Part shown: one piece after another, positions 1 to 8,140 of the stretch | How the letters are laid out: each line of letters starts with the position of its first letter | How positions within the stretch are numbered: the first letter of the stretch is position 1 | From: Paenibacillus sp. PAMC 26794 | GTDB lineage: Bacteria > Bacillota > Bacilli > Paenibacillales > Paenibacillaceae | Length of the DNA stretch: 64,000 bases | Reading direction: 5' to 3' | Assembly: GCF_000316035.1 (NCBI RefSeq) | Contig: NZ_ANHX01000077.1 | Span: 30,480-94,479 of the forward strand | The notes under the pieces: model-generated | What the model saw: the letters and a program-made list of their open reading frames with translations, nothing else | Told to the model about the DNA's origin: nothing | Databases searched by the model: none | Program-made: the position numbers and the translations under genes

Positions 1-1
1 T

Positions 2-274
2 GATTTTCACCTGATTACCCGGGAACTAGGCGGGATTTTCATGTTTTACAATGCCGCTGGAGAGTTGTTATTTGTCGGGAAAGCACGAAAATTAAGACCA
101 CGTATCAAAAAGCATTTTGAAGACACGGTATCACCAATGAAGAATCACCGCGAGGAAGTAACAAAGATCGAAGTATGCCTAGTTGAAGATCCGGTAGATC
201 GTGAAATTTACGAGACCTATATCATCAACACAATGCGTGCGAAATACAATGTAGATAAAGTCTTGTACAAATAA
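2..274 (+). CDS. GIY-YIG nuclease domain protein (UvrC N-terminal-like), 5' partial
   Basis: The reading frame is open from the first complete codon, so the true start lies before the window. The visible 90 residues carry a GIY-YIG-type core: GGIFMFY is the GIY strand, LLFVGKARKLRPRIKKHF is the YIG strand with the R/K helix, and a Glu in EIYETYIIN could be the metal ligand. This resembles the N-terminal nuclease domain of UvrC, but the protein ends right after the domain, so it is a stand-alone 'nucleotide excision repair endonuclease' type rather than UvrC. An internal ATG at 41 follows an AGGCGGG stretch, but starting there would delete the GI(Y/F) motif. Family is fairly sure; substrate is unknown. 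Confidence 0.75.
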   Translation, partial: DFHLITRELGGIFMFYNAAGELLFVGKARKLRPRIKKHFEDTVSPMKNHREEVTKIEVCLVEDPVDREIYETYIINTMRAKYNVDKVLYK

Positions 275-308
275 GAAGCTTAAAAAACACATGAACATGC
301 AATGTCTG

Positions 309-320
309 GGACATATGTCC
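309..320. promoter_or_regulatory. 12-bp perfect palindrome GGACATATGTCC
   Basis: A perfect palindrome lies between the nuclease gene and the Bax-inhibitor-like gene. The identical sequence, including the G before it, recurs at 49936-49947 just upstream of the Crp/Fnr-family gene. This suggests an operator for that regulator; the link is inference. Confidence 0.45.
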
Positions 321-328
321 TAAGAGTT

Positions 329-478
329 GCACCAGTGGGTAAGGATGTAATCGAAGGATTGCGTCCGATTCCTTCTGGTGCCATCCCGATCTTTTCGAGG
401 GAGTAGCTTGTAGAATTGAAACGTAGTAAGTCCAAGCCTAGTATCACAGATATACCAAATACATATGAAGAGGTGATT
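329..478 (+). promoter_or_regulatory. Structured 5' leader of the Bax-inhibitor-like gene
   Basis: GCACCAG (329-335) pairs with CTGGTGC (375-381), and the stem extends inward through AAGGAT/ATTCCTT. A smaller hairpin (CCC...GGG) and the string GAGGGAGTAGC follow at about 385-408. No U-run follows the large hairpin, so it is not a plain terminator. GGGAGTAG is also how yybP-ykoY (manganese) riboswitches begin, but I could not match the rest of that consensus, so the class is left open. Confidence 0.35.
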
Positions 479-481
479 GTG

Positions 482-1228
482 TTGATCGGTCGTAGCGGTA
501 ACCCTACACTTAAAGACAGCACGTTTGATAACAAAGGATATGGAGAAGATCGGTATCAGAATTACATGACGATCAACGGCACGGTGAACAAAGCATTTAT
601 TACGCTGGTGATCCTGCTGGGCAGTGCATTTGCAACATGGATGATGTTTTTTAACGGACAACAAGTGATGCCGCTCGCTTATGGCGGATTGATCGTTGGT
701 TTCATTCTGGCACTTGTGATTTCGTTCAAACCCGTAGCGGCACCTTATCTGGTACCGGTCTATGCCGTGGCAGAAGGGCTATTCCTGGGCGCACTCTCAG
801 CAACCTATGAGTCACTTTATAACGGAATTACCTTGCAGGCGGCCCTGTTGACCATGGCTGTATTCATCGCCCTGCTGATGGCATACAAAACCAGATTGAT
901 CAAAGCTACGGAGAATTTCAAGCTGGGTGTTGTGGCTGCAACCGGCGGTATCATGATTATGTATCTGCTGAGCTTTGTACTGAGTTTCTTCGGCATTTCG
1001 ATTCCTTATCTGCATGATAACAGCTTGATCGGCATCGGTATTTCGGTCGTTATCGTCATTGTGGCTGCCCTCAATCTGGTCCTTGACTTTGACTTCATCG
1101 AGGGTGGTGCTGAACGTGGTGCGCCCAAGTATATGGAGTGGTACGGTGCATTTGGATTGATGGTTACACTGGTATGGCTGTACATTGAGATCATCCGATT
1201 GCTTGGCAAATTGCGGAGTCGGAATTAG
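482..1228 (+). CDS. Bax inhibitor-1/YccA family membrane protein
   Basis: The product is a 248-aa integral membrane protein with about seven hydrophobic segments. It begins with the typical YccA-like (L)IGRSGNPTLKDSTF segment, and a conserved acidic DFDFIE lies in the last third between the final helices. Relatives modulate membrane stress, calcium leak or FtsH proteolysis. I chose the TTG at 482 because GAAGAGGTGA sits 7 nt upstream. A longer frame from a TTG at 416 exists, but it lacks a ribosome binding site and would translate through a structured leader. A terminator follows at 1277-1316. The gene is monocistronic as far as can be seen. Physiological role here is unknown. Confidence 0.85.
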   Translation: MIGRSGNPTLKDSTFDNKGYGEDRYQNYMTINGTVNKAFITLVILLGSAFATWMMFFNGQQVMPLAYGGLIVGFILALVISFKPVAAPYLVPVYAVAEGLFLGALSATYESLYNGITLQAALLTMAVFIALLMAYKTRLIKATENFKLGVVAATGGIMIMYLLSFVLSFFGISIPYLHDNSLIGIGISVVIVIVAALNLVLDFDFIEGGAERGAPKYMEWYGAFGLMVTLVWLYIEIIRLLGKLRSRN

Positions 1229-1276
1229 TCCTATTCAATACGTCAGAGACGTAAACGGAGTGTGGATTTAAAGCTA

Positions 1277-1316
1277 AAAAGCTAACGCGTGATACTCACG
1301 TCGTTAGCTTTTTTGA
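1277..1316. terminator. Rho-independent terminator
   Basis: AAAGCTAACG and CGTTAGCTTTTTT form the outer stem around an inner CGTGA/TCACG hairpin. It sits between the convergent Bax-inhibitor-like and phosphopantetheinyl transferase genes and has A/T runs on both sides, so it can serve both strands. Confidence 0.85.
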
Positions 1317-1396
1317 TTAACATTAGCAAGTATTTTCTTAATGGAAGCCTCTTACAAAACTCAACTGATTCCAATTCGTTGAGGCCTAGCACCACT

Positions 1397-2083
1397 CTAT
1401 ACTAACTCTGTATACAGATCCTCCAAGGTTACGATTTCCGGCTTGCTTGGCAGTTCTCCCCAAGCCGAACATGCCGCAAGCATATGTCCATCATCCAGTC
1501 GCTGACTGAGAAAGAGATATGTCTCGGCCTGTTTGCAATGCCAATCTTCCCGTTCATCAGGTAGGATGGCGAAGGAATCCAGTGGTATGGACAACCCCAT
1601 ACCCACTGCCTTGATATAACTTTCCTTCAGCGTCCATAGACGGTAGAAGGTCTCCAGCCGACGATCATCAGGCTCGGCGGCCAAGAACTGGCTCTCCTTA
1701 GGAGAGAAGAAACGCTCTGCAATCTGTATGTCAATTGGAGCTATTTTTTCCACATCCACGCCCAGTTCATCTGTACTGCCAGAGATTAGAGCAATCCAAT
1801 CACCAGAATGGGAGACGTTGAATTGTACATCCGAATGGTGGCTGAGTGAAGGTTTGCCGTAGGAATTACGGGTAAAAGAAAGTTCAGCAGGTCTTAGTCC
1901 AGTTAACTTGCTCAAAGTCACACGAGTCAATATCTCGCCCAGCACGGAGCGATACGCGTCAGCCTGACGCACAAAACGCGAAGCCTGAGCACGTCGCTCG
2001 GCAGAAACTTGCGACAGCAATTGGTTCCAGTTCGCCTCGGGCAATACTTCTGGAACTTGGAGTACACGAATAGTTATCATCAT
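1397..2083 (-). CDS. 4'-phosphopantetheinyl transferase, Sfp type
   Basis: This 228-aa enzyme transfers phosphopantetheine from CoA to a serine of carrier proteins. Sfp-family signatures are visible: FNVSHSGD (residues 88-95), GVDVEK with magnesium ligands Asp110 and Glu112, and WTLKESYIKAVGMGL with Glu154 and the CoA-binding Lys. Its length matches the broad-specificity Sfp group, which activates NRPS/PKS carrier proteins, rather than the shorter AcpS type. AGGTGATTA precedes two adjacent ATG codons (2083 and 2080), either of which could start translation. No biosynthetic cluster is visible nearby, so the partner carrier proteins must be elsewhere. Confidence 0.93.
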   Translation of the reverse strand: MMITIRVLQVPEVLPEANWNQLLSQVSAERRAQASRFVRQADAYRSVLGEILTRVTLSKLTGLRPAELSFTRNSYGKPSLSHHSDVQFNVSHSGDWIALISGSTDELGVDVEKIAPIDIQIAERFFSPKESQFLAAEPDDRRLETFYRLWTLKESYIKAVGMGLSIPLDSFAILPDEREDWHCKQAETYLFLSQRLDDGHMLAACSAWGELPSKPEIVTLEDLYTELV

Positions 2084-2243
2084 TAATCACCTGAGGACAT
2101 ATTCGGCGCGGATCAGTAACTTTCCTTTATATGGAACGTCCCCTCAACTCTTCCTCCCAAATCATCACTATACGGATGCCCCTAACAAGCAAGCCGGTTG
2201 TCTCGTTTTTCATGTTAAGGGCTCGGGTTCTGCATCTTCCTCT

Positions 2244-3116
2244 TCATGCTTCCTGTACTCGTTTCCATTCTATATGTGCAGCCTGCACTCGCTCCCACAT
2301 ATCTTGACATTCCAGTTCGCTGTAATTCACCAAGGGTTCATGGAATATTTCAGTTAATACGTTACGCCACTCGGTATAATTCCGGATCTCCGTTTTCTGG
2401 ATTCCTTCGATATCATGTGTTCGGAGCATACATCCACGTAATTCATGACTGCGGATCTCATCCCGCTGACGAAGTAAAAATACGTTATGCCAAGGTGATT
2501 CGGCCGCCCGACTGTAGAATTCATGTTTGGGAATGAACTCCCCCAGATCGTGGACTACCTCGGGAGCATAGTCGACTCCTTCACTGGGCCCAATCGGCTC
2601 GTACTCAAGCCGCCATCCCCCAGCCACAACAGATGATGGTATCAATTGGTACGTGAACGGAGCTGAACCATAGGTTCCATAACGAAGTGGCAGAGGTTCA
2701 AAGGGCATTCCGCCGAGACCTACATCTACAATCCAGCGCTCAACTGTCGGGTCAGCATCCGGCAGAAGCACAGATAGACCGAGATGGAATGAATTCACAC
2801 GGGGTTGTTCCCCATGAGGCTGTACTCCCCCGCGATGCCAATCAACCGTATAACCCAGCGAGTGGAGAAGAACACTAAATGCACCATTTAGATGAAAGCA
2901 GTAGCCGCTGCGTCCCTGTACTATAAGTTGAATCGATTCTTGAAGACTGATTCCCGCAGGACGACCAGCAAAAATATCGACCGTTTGCCAGGATAAATAT
3001 TGGACATGTGCTCGCTGGAGTTCAAATAAGAATTCCAGTGTAGGTTTCTTTATAACATCAATGCCGATCCGTTTCAGATAGGCCTGTATTTCAGCTGTAT
3101 TCAATAGTTCAATCAT
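2244..3116 (-). CDS. Arylamine N-acetyltransferase (NAT)
   Basis: This 290-aa cytoplasmic enzyme moves acetyl from acetyl-CoA to arylamines or hydrazines through a Cys-His-Asp triad. The triad is visible as RSGYCFHLNG (Cys73), NSFHLGL (His111) and WIVDVGLGG (Asp131), at the spacing usual for NATs. The ATG at 3116 is preferred because GAGGTGAT lies 5 nt upstream; the upstream in-frame GTG is part of that ribosome binding site. The gene lies 160 nt behind the phosphopantetheinyl transferase start on the same strand, with no recognisable element between them. Family assignment is firm; the natural substrate is unknown, and some NATs act in natural product pathways. Confidence 0.92.
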   Translation of the reverse strand: MIELLNTAEIQAYLKRIGIDVIKKPTLEFLFELQRAHVQYLSWQTVDIFAGRPAGISLQESIQLIVQGRSGYCFHLNGAFSVLLHSLGYTVDWHRGGVQPHGEQPRVNSFHLGLSVLLPDADPTVERWIVDVGLGGMPFEPLPLRYGTYGSAPFTYQLIPSSVVAGGWRLEYEPIGPSEGVDYAPEVVHDLGEFIPKHEFYSRAAESPWHNVFLLRQRDEIRSHELRGCMLRTHDIEGIQKTEIRNYTEWRNVLTEIFHEPLVNYSELECQDMWERVQAAHIEWKRVQEA

Positions 3117-3404
3117 TCTTATCACCTCACGTCATATAGTGGGCTGCATGTGGTAGTTATAAACTTCTGCTGCCCTGAGTTCATTGTAAAAGTGAACGGA
3201 TGAAAACAACATCATCAGTTGAGCAGATTGTAACGGTACAATTATTGAACAAAGCCTTTAAAATCATCGCAAGAGTTAAACATTGTTTTGATGCAATCAA
3301 AATACAATATATGGATGAGCTATTACTTTTTCCGGGGTATGCTAACCCTTTGGAGTGGATATAGGTTAGAATATAGATAGATAGCAGGATTAGGAGATGG
3401 AAAA

Positions 3405-3881
3405 ATGGCTAATGATGAAGTGATTTTGACACAGGAAGGCTTGGAAAAGCTGGAGGACGAACTGAGGGATTTGAAGTCGGTGAAGCGTAAGGAACTGGCT
3501 GCGCGTCTAAAACTTGCGATCAGTTACGGTGACCTGAAGGAAAATAGTGAGTATCATTCAGCCAAAGATGATCAGGCCTTTATGGAGACCCGGATTTTGA
3601 TTCTGGAGAAGATGCTGACAAAAGCAAGAGTCATCTCTTCAGACAATATAGACTCCAACAAAGTGAGCATTGGATCGACGGTGTTGCTTAATGACATTGA
3701 GTTCGCCGAGAAGATTGAATATAAAGTGGTTGGTCCTGCCGAGGCCGATGTTGCGGATAATAAAATTTCGTACGAGAGCCCGCTGGGCAAGGAGATAATG
3801 GGCAAAGAAGTGGGCAGCGTCATTCATGTCAATGCTCCGATGGGCGTTATCAAGTACGAGTTACTTCAAATTAAAGTGTAA
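3405..3881 (+). CDS. greA: Transcription elongation factor GreA
   Basis: GreA binds the secondary channel of RNA polymerase and stimulates cleavage of backtracked transcripts. The 158-aa product has the family layout: an N-terminal antiparallel coiled coil (residues 1-75) with the acidic tip GDLKENSEYHSAKDDQ that reaches the active centre, then a FKBP-like C-terminal domain ending GVIKYELLQIKV. GGAG lies 9 nt upstream of the ATG. It stands alone with its own terminator, away from the usual housekeeping neighbourhood, so it may be a paralogue rather than the only Gre factor of the genome. Confidence 0.93.
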   Translation: MANDEVILTQEGLEKLEDELRDLKSVKRKELAARLKLAISYGDLKENSEYHSAKDDQAFMETRILILEKMLTKARVISSDNIDSNKVSIGSTVLLNDIEFAEKIEYKVVGPAEADVADNKISYESPLGKEIMGKEVGSVIHVNAPMGVIKYELLQIKV

Positions 3882-3890
3882 TTCAAAATA

Positions 3891-3938
3891 AGAGGTGCTC
3901 CGCAGTCATCCAAGTGGCTGAGGGGACACCTCTTTTTG
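3891..3938 (+). terminator. Terminator of greA
   Basis: AGAGGTG and CACCTCT form the outer stem, followed directly by TTTTT. Confidence 0.85.
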
Positions 3939-4177
3939 ATTCTATTGGGCTTTGAACGGTTGGGAATATGGATTTGTTGAAACGATTTGTTGAAACTTCA
4001 TACGGTTGGACTAACGGACTTTATCACATACTGTGTTTAAGGAACTTATGAGATAAAGATTTTAGTGTGTATTTTTATGTAAATAAATAACATTTCGACA
4101 AATTTCGAATTTCGAATGACCTGACAAGGTGAGTAGTATATAATTACGGAAAACTTTAAAGTGATGGAGTAGATACG

Positions 4178-5533
4178 ATGAATTTTAGTAAGCCTAATCT
4201 GGATCAAGACAATGCTGGCAAAGGAGAACGCTTCTCCCAAGCTGGATTTATCCTGGCAGCCATTGGTAGTTCGGTTGGTCTGGGCAACATGTGGAAATTC
4301 CCGTACATTACGGGTGAGAACGGAGGGGCTGCGTTTTTCCTGCTCTTCATCGTCTGTTTGCTGCTCATCGGTCTGCCAGTGCTTCTGGCTGAACTCGCGA
4401 TTGGTCGCAGTGGCAGAGGTAGTGCAGCTACGGCTTTTATCAAAGCAGGTGGACATAAGGGCTGGCTCGCAGCCGGCTTGCTGCAAGTACTGACGCCGTT
4501 TATCATCCTGTCCTTTTATGTCATTATTGCAGGCTGGACCTTGCAATATGCAATTACGTCATTCAGTGGCACATTGTTTAACAATCCGGATTATGCCGGA
4601 CAGTTCGACTCCTTCATAGGTGGCTATATGCCGATTGTATGGCAACTGGTTGCGGTTCTAATTACAGGCTGGATTGTAGCCAAAGGAGTATCCAACGGAA
4701 TCGAAAAGTTCAACAAGGTACTGATTCCAGCGATGTTGGTGCTGCTTATTATCCTGATGATCCGTGCAGTTACATTGCCGGGTGCAGGTGCGGGTGTATC
4801 CTTTTTCCTGAACCCGGACTTCTCGCAACTGACAACCGAATCCGCACTGGTTGCGCTCGGACATGCCTTCTTCTCCCTGTCACTCGGGATGGGTATTCTT
4901 GTAACCTACGGTTCGTATGTGGATAAAAATCAATCCCTCGGTGCGGCAACGGTCGCCGTCGGTGCGGGTGACCTGATCTATGCATTCATTGCTGGTCTGA
5001 TCATCTTCCCAACGACATTCTCGTTTGGTATTGCACCAGACCAAGGACCGTCACTGATCTTCGTGGCACTTCCGGCGGCCTTCTCGGCGATGCCGCTTGG
5101 CTTCTTGTTTGGTGGACTGTTCTTCATCCTGCTGGCTATTGCGGCATTGACGTCAGCAGTATCCTTGCTGGAAGTTCCGGTGAAATATTTCATGGAACGC
5201 TTGTCATGGAGTCGAAGCCGTGCGGTATGGGTTATTGCGCTCGCGGTCTTCATCGTGGGACTTCCTTCGGTATTGTCGCTCGGCTTGCTGCCTGAATGGA
5301 CGATTGGGTCGAAGAGTGTGTTCGACTGGATGGACTTTGTAGCATCCAACATCCTGTTGCCTGTGGGTGGACTGCTTGTGACGATTTTTGCCGGATACTT
5401 CTGGAAAACGGCTGCTGAAGCTTCCGGCCTGCGTTCCGGATGGTTCCGGGTGTGGCTGTTCATGCTGCGTTACGTGGCTCCGATCCTGGTTCTGCTGGTT
5501 CTACTGCACACATCCGGTATCATTCACTTCTAA
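4178..5533 (+). CDS. Sodium-dependent transporter, NSS/SNF family
   Basis: The 451-aa protein has 11-12 predicted membrane helices. It carries the neurotransmitter:sodium symporter signature at residues 20-50: GSSVGLGNMWKFPY, with the unwound helix-1 sodium and substrate site, then ENGGAAFFLLF and LPVLLAELAIGR. Bacterial members take up amino acids with sodium. A TATAAT-like stretch at 4138-4143 and three close TTTCGA repeats (about 4092-4115) lie upstream and may be promoter and operator. The substrate cannot be told from sequence. It appears to be monocistronic. Confidence 0.92.
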   Translation: MNFSKPNLDQDNAGKGERFSQAGFILAAIGSSVGLGNMWKFPYITGENGGAAFFLLFIVCLLLIGLPVLLAELAIGRSGRGSAATAFIKAGGHKGWLAAGLLQVLTPFIILSFYVIIAGWTLQYAITSFSGTLFNNPDYAGQFDSFIGGYMPIVWQLVAVLITGWIVAKGVSNGIEKFNKVLIPAMLVLLIILMIRAVTLPGAGAGVSFFLNPDFSQLTTESALVALGHAFFSLSLGMGILVTYGSYVDKNQSLGAATVAVGAGDLIYAFIAGLIIFPTTFSFGIAPDQGPSLIFVALPAAFSAMPLGFLFGGLFFILLAIAALTSAVSLLEVPVKYFMERLSWSRSRAVWVIALAVFIVGLPSVLSLGLLPEWTIGSKSVFDWMDFVASNILLPVGGLLVTIFAGYFWKTAAEASGLRSGWFRVWLFMLRYVAPILVLLVLLHTSGIIHF

Positions 5534-5587
5534 TGGTGAAGGCCCGATAGGGTTAAATATGGTCTGTTGTGCAGATTTACCAAGGAT

Positions 5588-5664
5588 AAAACCTCTTGGA
5601 AGAAATGCAAAAGCCCTTGTTTTCCCTCGTCAATTTTGGGACAATACGGAGTAGAGGTTTTTTG
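5588..5664 (+). promoter_or_regulatory. Possible transcription attenuator upstream of rlmN
   Basis: AAAACCTCT (5588-5596) pairs with AGAGGTTTT (5653-5661), and the right arm runs into six T residues, as in a rho-independent terminator. The 56-nt loop contains an in-frame ATG (5605) preceded by GGAAG, giving a peptide beginning MQKPLFSLVNFGTIRS. It could be a terminator of the upstream gene or a ribosome-controlled attenuator of rlmN. Confidence 0.35.
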
Positions 5665-5712
5665 GGTAGGACCGATAAGCCATATGCTTTCTTGCGAAAA
5701 GAGGATTATACA

Positions 5713-6807
5713 ATGAACAAATCATCCATATATGGATTAACATTAGAGCAATTACGTTCCTGGCTACCGGAGCATGGGCAGAAAAAATCCCGTGCATCCC
5801 GGATTTGGGAATGGTTATATCACGAGCGTGTACACGATTTTCCGGCAATGACCGATGTCCGTCAAGAATGTCTGGACGTTCTCTCTGAGCATTTCACAAT
5901 GAACTCGCTGAGCGAACATGTGAAGCAGGAATCGGCAGATGGTACCGTGAAATTTCTGCTTCGGATGCAGGACGGTAACCTGATTGAGACGGTATTAATG
6001 CGACAAAAATACGGACTTACCGTATGTGTGACCACACAAGTTGGCTGTAATATTGGCTGTAGTTTCTGTGCGAGCGGATTGATCAAGAAGAGCCGTGACC
6101 TGACTGCTGGAGAGATTGTGGAGCAGATTATGCACGTACAGCGACATCTGGATGCAGCGGGTCAAGACGAACGGGTAACGAACGTGGTTGTGATGGGTAT
6201 TGGCGAACCGTTCGATAACTTCCAGCACATGAGTGATTTCATCGAAGTTATCAAGGATCGCAAAGGACTGGCCCTGGCGGCCAAACGGATTACTGTGTCC
6301 ACGAGTGGCCTTCCGGACAAAATCAAGGAATTTGCAGACAGCAGTCTGCAGGTTAACCTGGCGATCTCTCTGCATGCACCGAATAATGAACTGCGTACAC
6401 ACATCATGAAGATCAACCGGGCTTTCCCGATTGAGCAATTGATGGATGCAGTGGATTATTATCTGGCTACAACGAACAAACGCATCATGTTTGAGTACAT
6501 CCTGCTACGTGATGTTAATGATCAGCGTGAGCATGCCGCGGAGCTTGCTGAACTGTTGTCCAGTCGCAGAAGTATGGTCAGTGTGAACCTGATCCCATAT
6601 AACCCGGTGGATGAGCACAGTCAGTATCAACGGAGTACAGAAGAATCGATTCTGGGCTTCTATGATACGCTCAAAAAGAACAACATCAACTCCACTGTAC
6701 GTATGGAACATGGTACGGATATCGATGCTGCCTGCGGACAGTTGCGCAGCAAACAAATGAAGAACAACGCTGCCGAATCCGAGCCAGACCGTCTGGCACT
6801 GGGATAA
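5713..6807 (+). CDS. rlmN: Dual-specificity RNA methyltransferase RlmN (23S rRNA A2503, tRNA A37)
   Basis: This radical SAM enzyme places a C2 methyl on A2503 of 23S rRNA and on A37 of some tRNAs. The 364-aa product has the iron-sulfur motif CNIGCSFC (Cys112, Cys116, Cys119), the GIGEPFDN SAM motif, and the catalytic C-terminal Cys341 in GTDIDAACGQL that forms the methylene intermediate. It looks like RlmN rather than the resistance methylase Cfr, since it has VTTQVGC and LISLHAPN-type segments and an N-terminal HTH-like RlmN domain. I chose the ATG at 5713 (AGAGGA 9 nt upstream); the frame extends to 5596 but that part overlaps the leader hairpin. Paenibacillus often carries more than one rlmN-like gene. 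Confidence 0.9.
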   Translation: MNKSSIYGLTLEQLRSWLPEHGQKKSRASRIWEWLYHERVHDFPAMTDVRQECLDVLSEHFTMNSLSEHVKQESADGTVKFLLRMQDGNLIETVLMRQKYGLTVCVTTQVGCNIGCSFCASGLIKKSRDLTAGEIVEQIMHVQRHLDAAGQDERVTNVVVMGIGEPFDNFQHMSDFIEVIKDRKGLALAAKRITVSTSGLPDKIKEFADSSLQVNLAISLHAPNNELRTHIMKINRAFPIEQLMDAVDYYLATTNKRIMFEYILLRDVNDQREHAAELAELLSSRRSMVSVNLIPYNPVDEHSQYQRSTEESILGFYDTLKKNNINSTVRMEHGTDIDAACGQLRSKQMKNNAAESEPDRLALG

Positions 6808-6915
6808 GATACAATGCGGATCTGGCAAGTAAGTTAGTATACTTAGTTGTTATAATCAGAGTCTGCACGTGCCATTTACCGTTGTTGAGTCACTAATGAA
6901 TGTGTTGCCTGAATG

Positions 6916-6964
6916 CAAAACGCCTCTGTATATCACTGAGAAGTGATAACGGAGGCGTTTTTTG
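6916..6964. terminator. Bidirectional terminator
   Basis: AAAACGCCTC pairs with GAGGCGTTTTTT, with a second TATCACT/AGTGATA hairpin inside. It separates convergent rlmN and the GNAT gene and has A and T runs for both directions. Confidence 0.88.
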
Positions 6965-6972
6965 GAATGTCA

Positions 6973-7413
6973 TTATTTCAGTTTTTTGGTCATCAGCAGA
7001 TGGGGAATGCCGTCTTCCATAAATACTTCCGACGCGGGTGCATATCCGAGTCGTTCGTAGAACCCGGAAGCTTGTACCTGTGCGTGCAGCTTGGCTTTCT
7101 CAAGACCATCAGCAACAGCCATCTGCTCCAGCTTGTCGATCAGCACACGGCCCAGGCCGTGTTTGCGGTAATCGAGCATGACACAGATCCGCTCCAATTT
7201 GGCGACTTGTTCCACAATGCGCAGTCTGGAGGAGGCAGCAGGTACACCGTCTACGTAGAGCAGAATGTGGCGCGCCTCCGCGTCTAATGTATCATAAGCA
7301 TCGAATTCATCCGCTGCTGGCACGCCTTGTTCTTCGACGAAAATAGCGGTGCGAATAGCGAAGCAGGCATCGAGCAATTCCTGATTATTAACTTCAACAA
7401 TCGTTGTATTCAT
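6973..7413 (-). CDS. GNAT family N-acetyltransferase (YjcF/ElaA-like)
   Basis: The 146-aa product is a single GNAT domain. Residues 12-22 (ACFAIRTAIFVEEQ) start the fold, LERICVMLDYRKHGLGRVLI holds the Q/RxxGxG/A acetyl-CoA loop in the form RKHGLG, and ASGFYERLGYAPASEVF is motif B. The pattern is like B. subtilis YjcF. The start is the ATG at 7413 after AAAGGAGC; a 30-codon upstream extension has no ribosome site. It is divergent from a MarR gene, with a MarR-type palindrome between them, so it may be under that regulator. Substrate unknown. Confidence 0.88.
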   Translation of the reverse strand: MNTTIVEVNNQELLDACFAIRTAIFVEEQGVPAADEFDAYDTLDAEARHILLYVDGVPAASSRLRIVEQVAKLERICVMLDYRKHGLGRVLIDKLEQMAVADGLEKAKLHAQVQASGFYERLGYAPASEVFMEDGIPHLLMTKKLK

Positions 7414-7524
7414 GAATGTTGCTCCTTTGGGTGATCGTAATGTTATCCTGACGTGATAAACTGGTACATAACAGGAAGTTGGAACGAATTTCGTTCTTTT
7501 CAACAGTAGTTATACCATCAATTA

Positions 7525-7540
7525 TGTTGCGAATGCAACA
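7525..7540. promoter_or_regulatory. Candidate MarR operator TGTTGC-GAAT-GCAACA
   Basis: A perfect 6-bp-arm inverted repeat with a 4-bp spacer lies in the 146-bp divergent region between the GNAT gene and the MarR gene, 20 bp before the MarR ribosome binding site. That position and symmetry suit autorepression. Confidence 0.55.
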
Positions 7541-7559
7541 ATTTTATAGGGGCGTGAAT

Positions 7560-8039
7560 GTGTTGACTGAAAAAAAAGAAGTGCTGCGTGAAATTGGTAT
7601 GATTGCCCGCTGTCTGGATTCAATCAGTAATGTCGAGTTTCAGCATCTGAACCTGTCCCGTGGACAATATCTATATCTGTATCGAATCTGTGAGAATCCG
7701 GGCATTATTCCGAATCAGCTTGCTGAACTGATCAAAGTGGATCGCACGACGGCGGCCAGAGCTATTAGCAAACTTGAATCCGATGGATTTATTGTCAAAC
7801 AATCGGCAATAGATAATAAGAAGAACAAGTTGTTATATCCAACAGAGGCAGGGCTTGAAGCGTGGCAATTTATTCGTAAAGAGGGCGTTCATTCCGATCA
7901 GGTGACACTGGACGGTTTGACGGATGAAGAGATCGAGACCGCGGTCATGCTTCTCCGTCGAATGCGGCATAATATCGAGGTGGACTGGAAATTTGTCAAA
8001 AAGGGTGGACGGCGACCCTACATGGATATTTCGGAATGA
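7560..8039 (+). CDS. MarR family transcriptional regulator
   Basis: This 159-aa protein has a MarR winged helix: LNLSRGQYLYLYRIC (helix 2), NQLAELIKVDRTTAARAISKLESDGFI (recognition helix region) and a wing with DNKKNKLLYPTEAG. AGGGG lies 7 nt before the GTG at 7560; a TTG at 7563 or GTG at 7554 are alternatives. The gene ends 101 nt before the exopolysaccharide operon on the same strand and is divergent from the GNAT gene. A perfect palindrome at 7525-7540 is a likely autoregulatory site. Whether it controls the exopolysaccharide genes is inferred only from position. Confidence 0.88.
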   Translation: MLTEKKEVLREIGMIARCLDSISNVEFQHLNLSRGQYLYLYRICENPGIIPNQLAELIKVDRTTAARAISKLESDGFIVKQSAIDNKKNKLLYPTEAGLEAWQFIRKEGVHSDQVTLDGLTDEEIETAVMLLRRMRHNIEVDWKFVKKGGRRPYMDISE

Positions 8040-8140
8040 ACAGAGGAACGATCCTTGACCCCTGCATCCCAGACTCTAGCCGAACCTATCTAAAGGAGAA
8101 GAGCCATTATGCCAGAGCAGCATCAGTACAGGAGGGAGTC

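Noticed and set aside
416..481. Upstream 22-codon extension of the Bax-inhibitor-like gene
   Set aside because: There is no ribosome site before 416, and the segment belongs to a structured leader; TTG 482 has a good site and gives the family N-terminus.
5713..6807. Cfr-type resistance methyltransferase instead of RlmN
   Set aside because: Length (364 aa), the N-terminal domain and segments such as VTTQVGC and the HAPN loop follow RlmN, and housekeeping-type neighbours give no sign of recent transfer.
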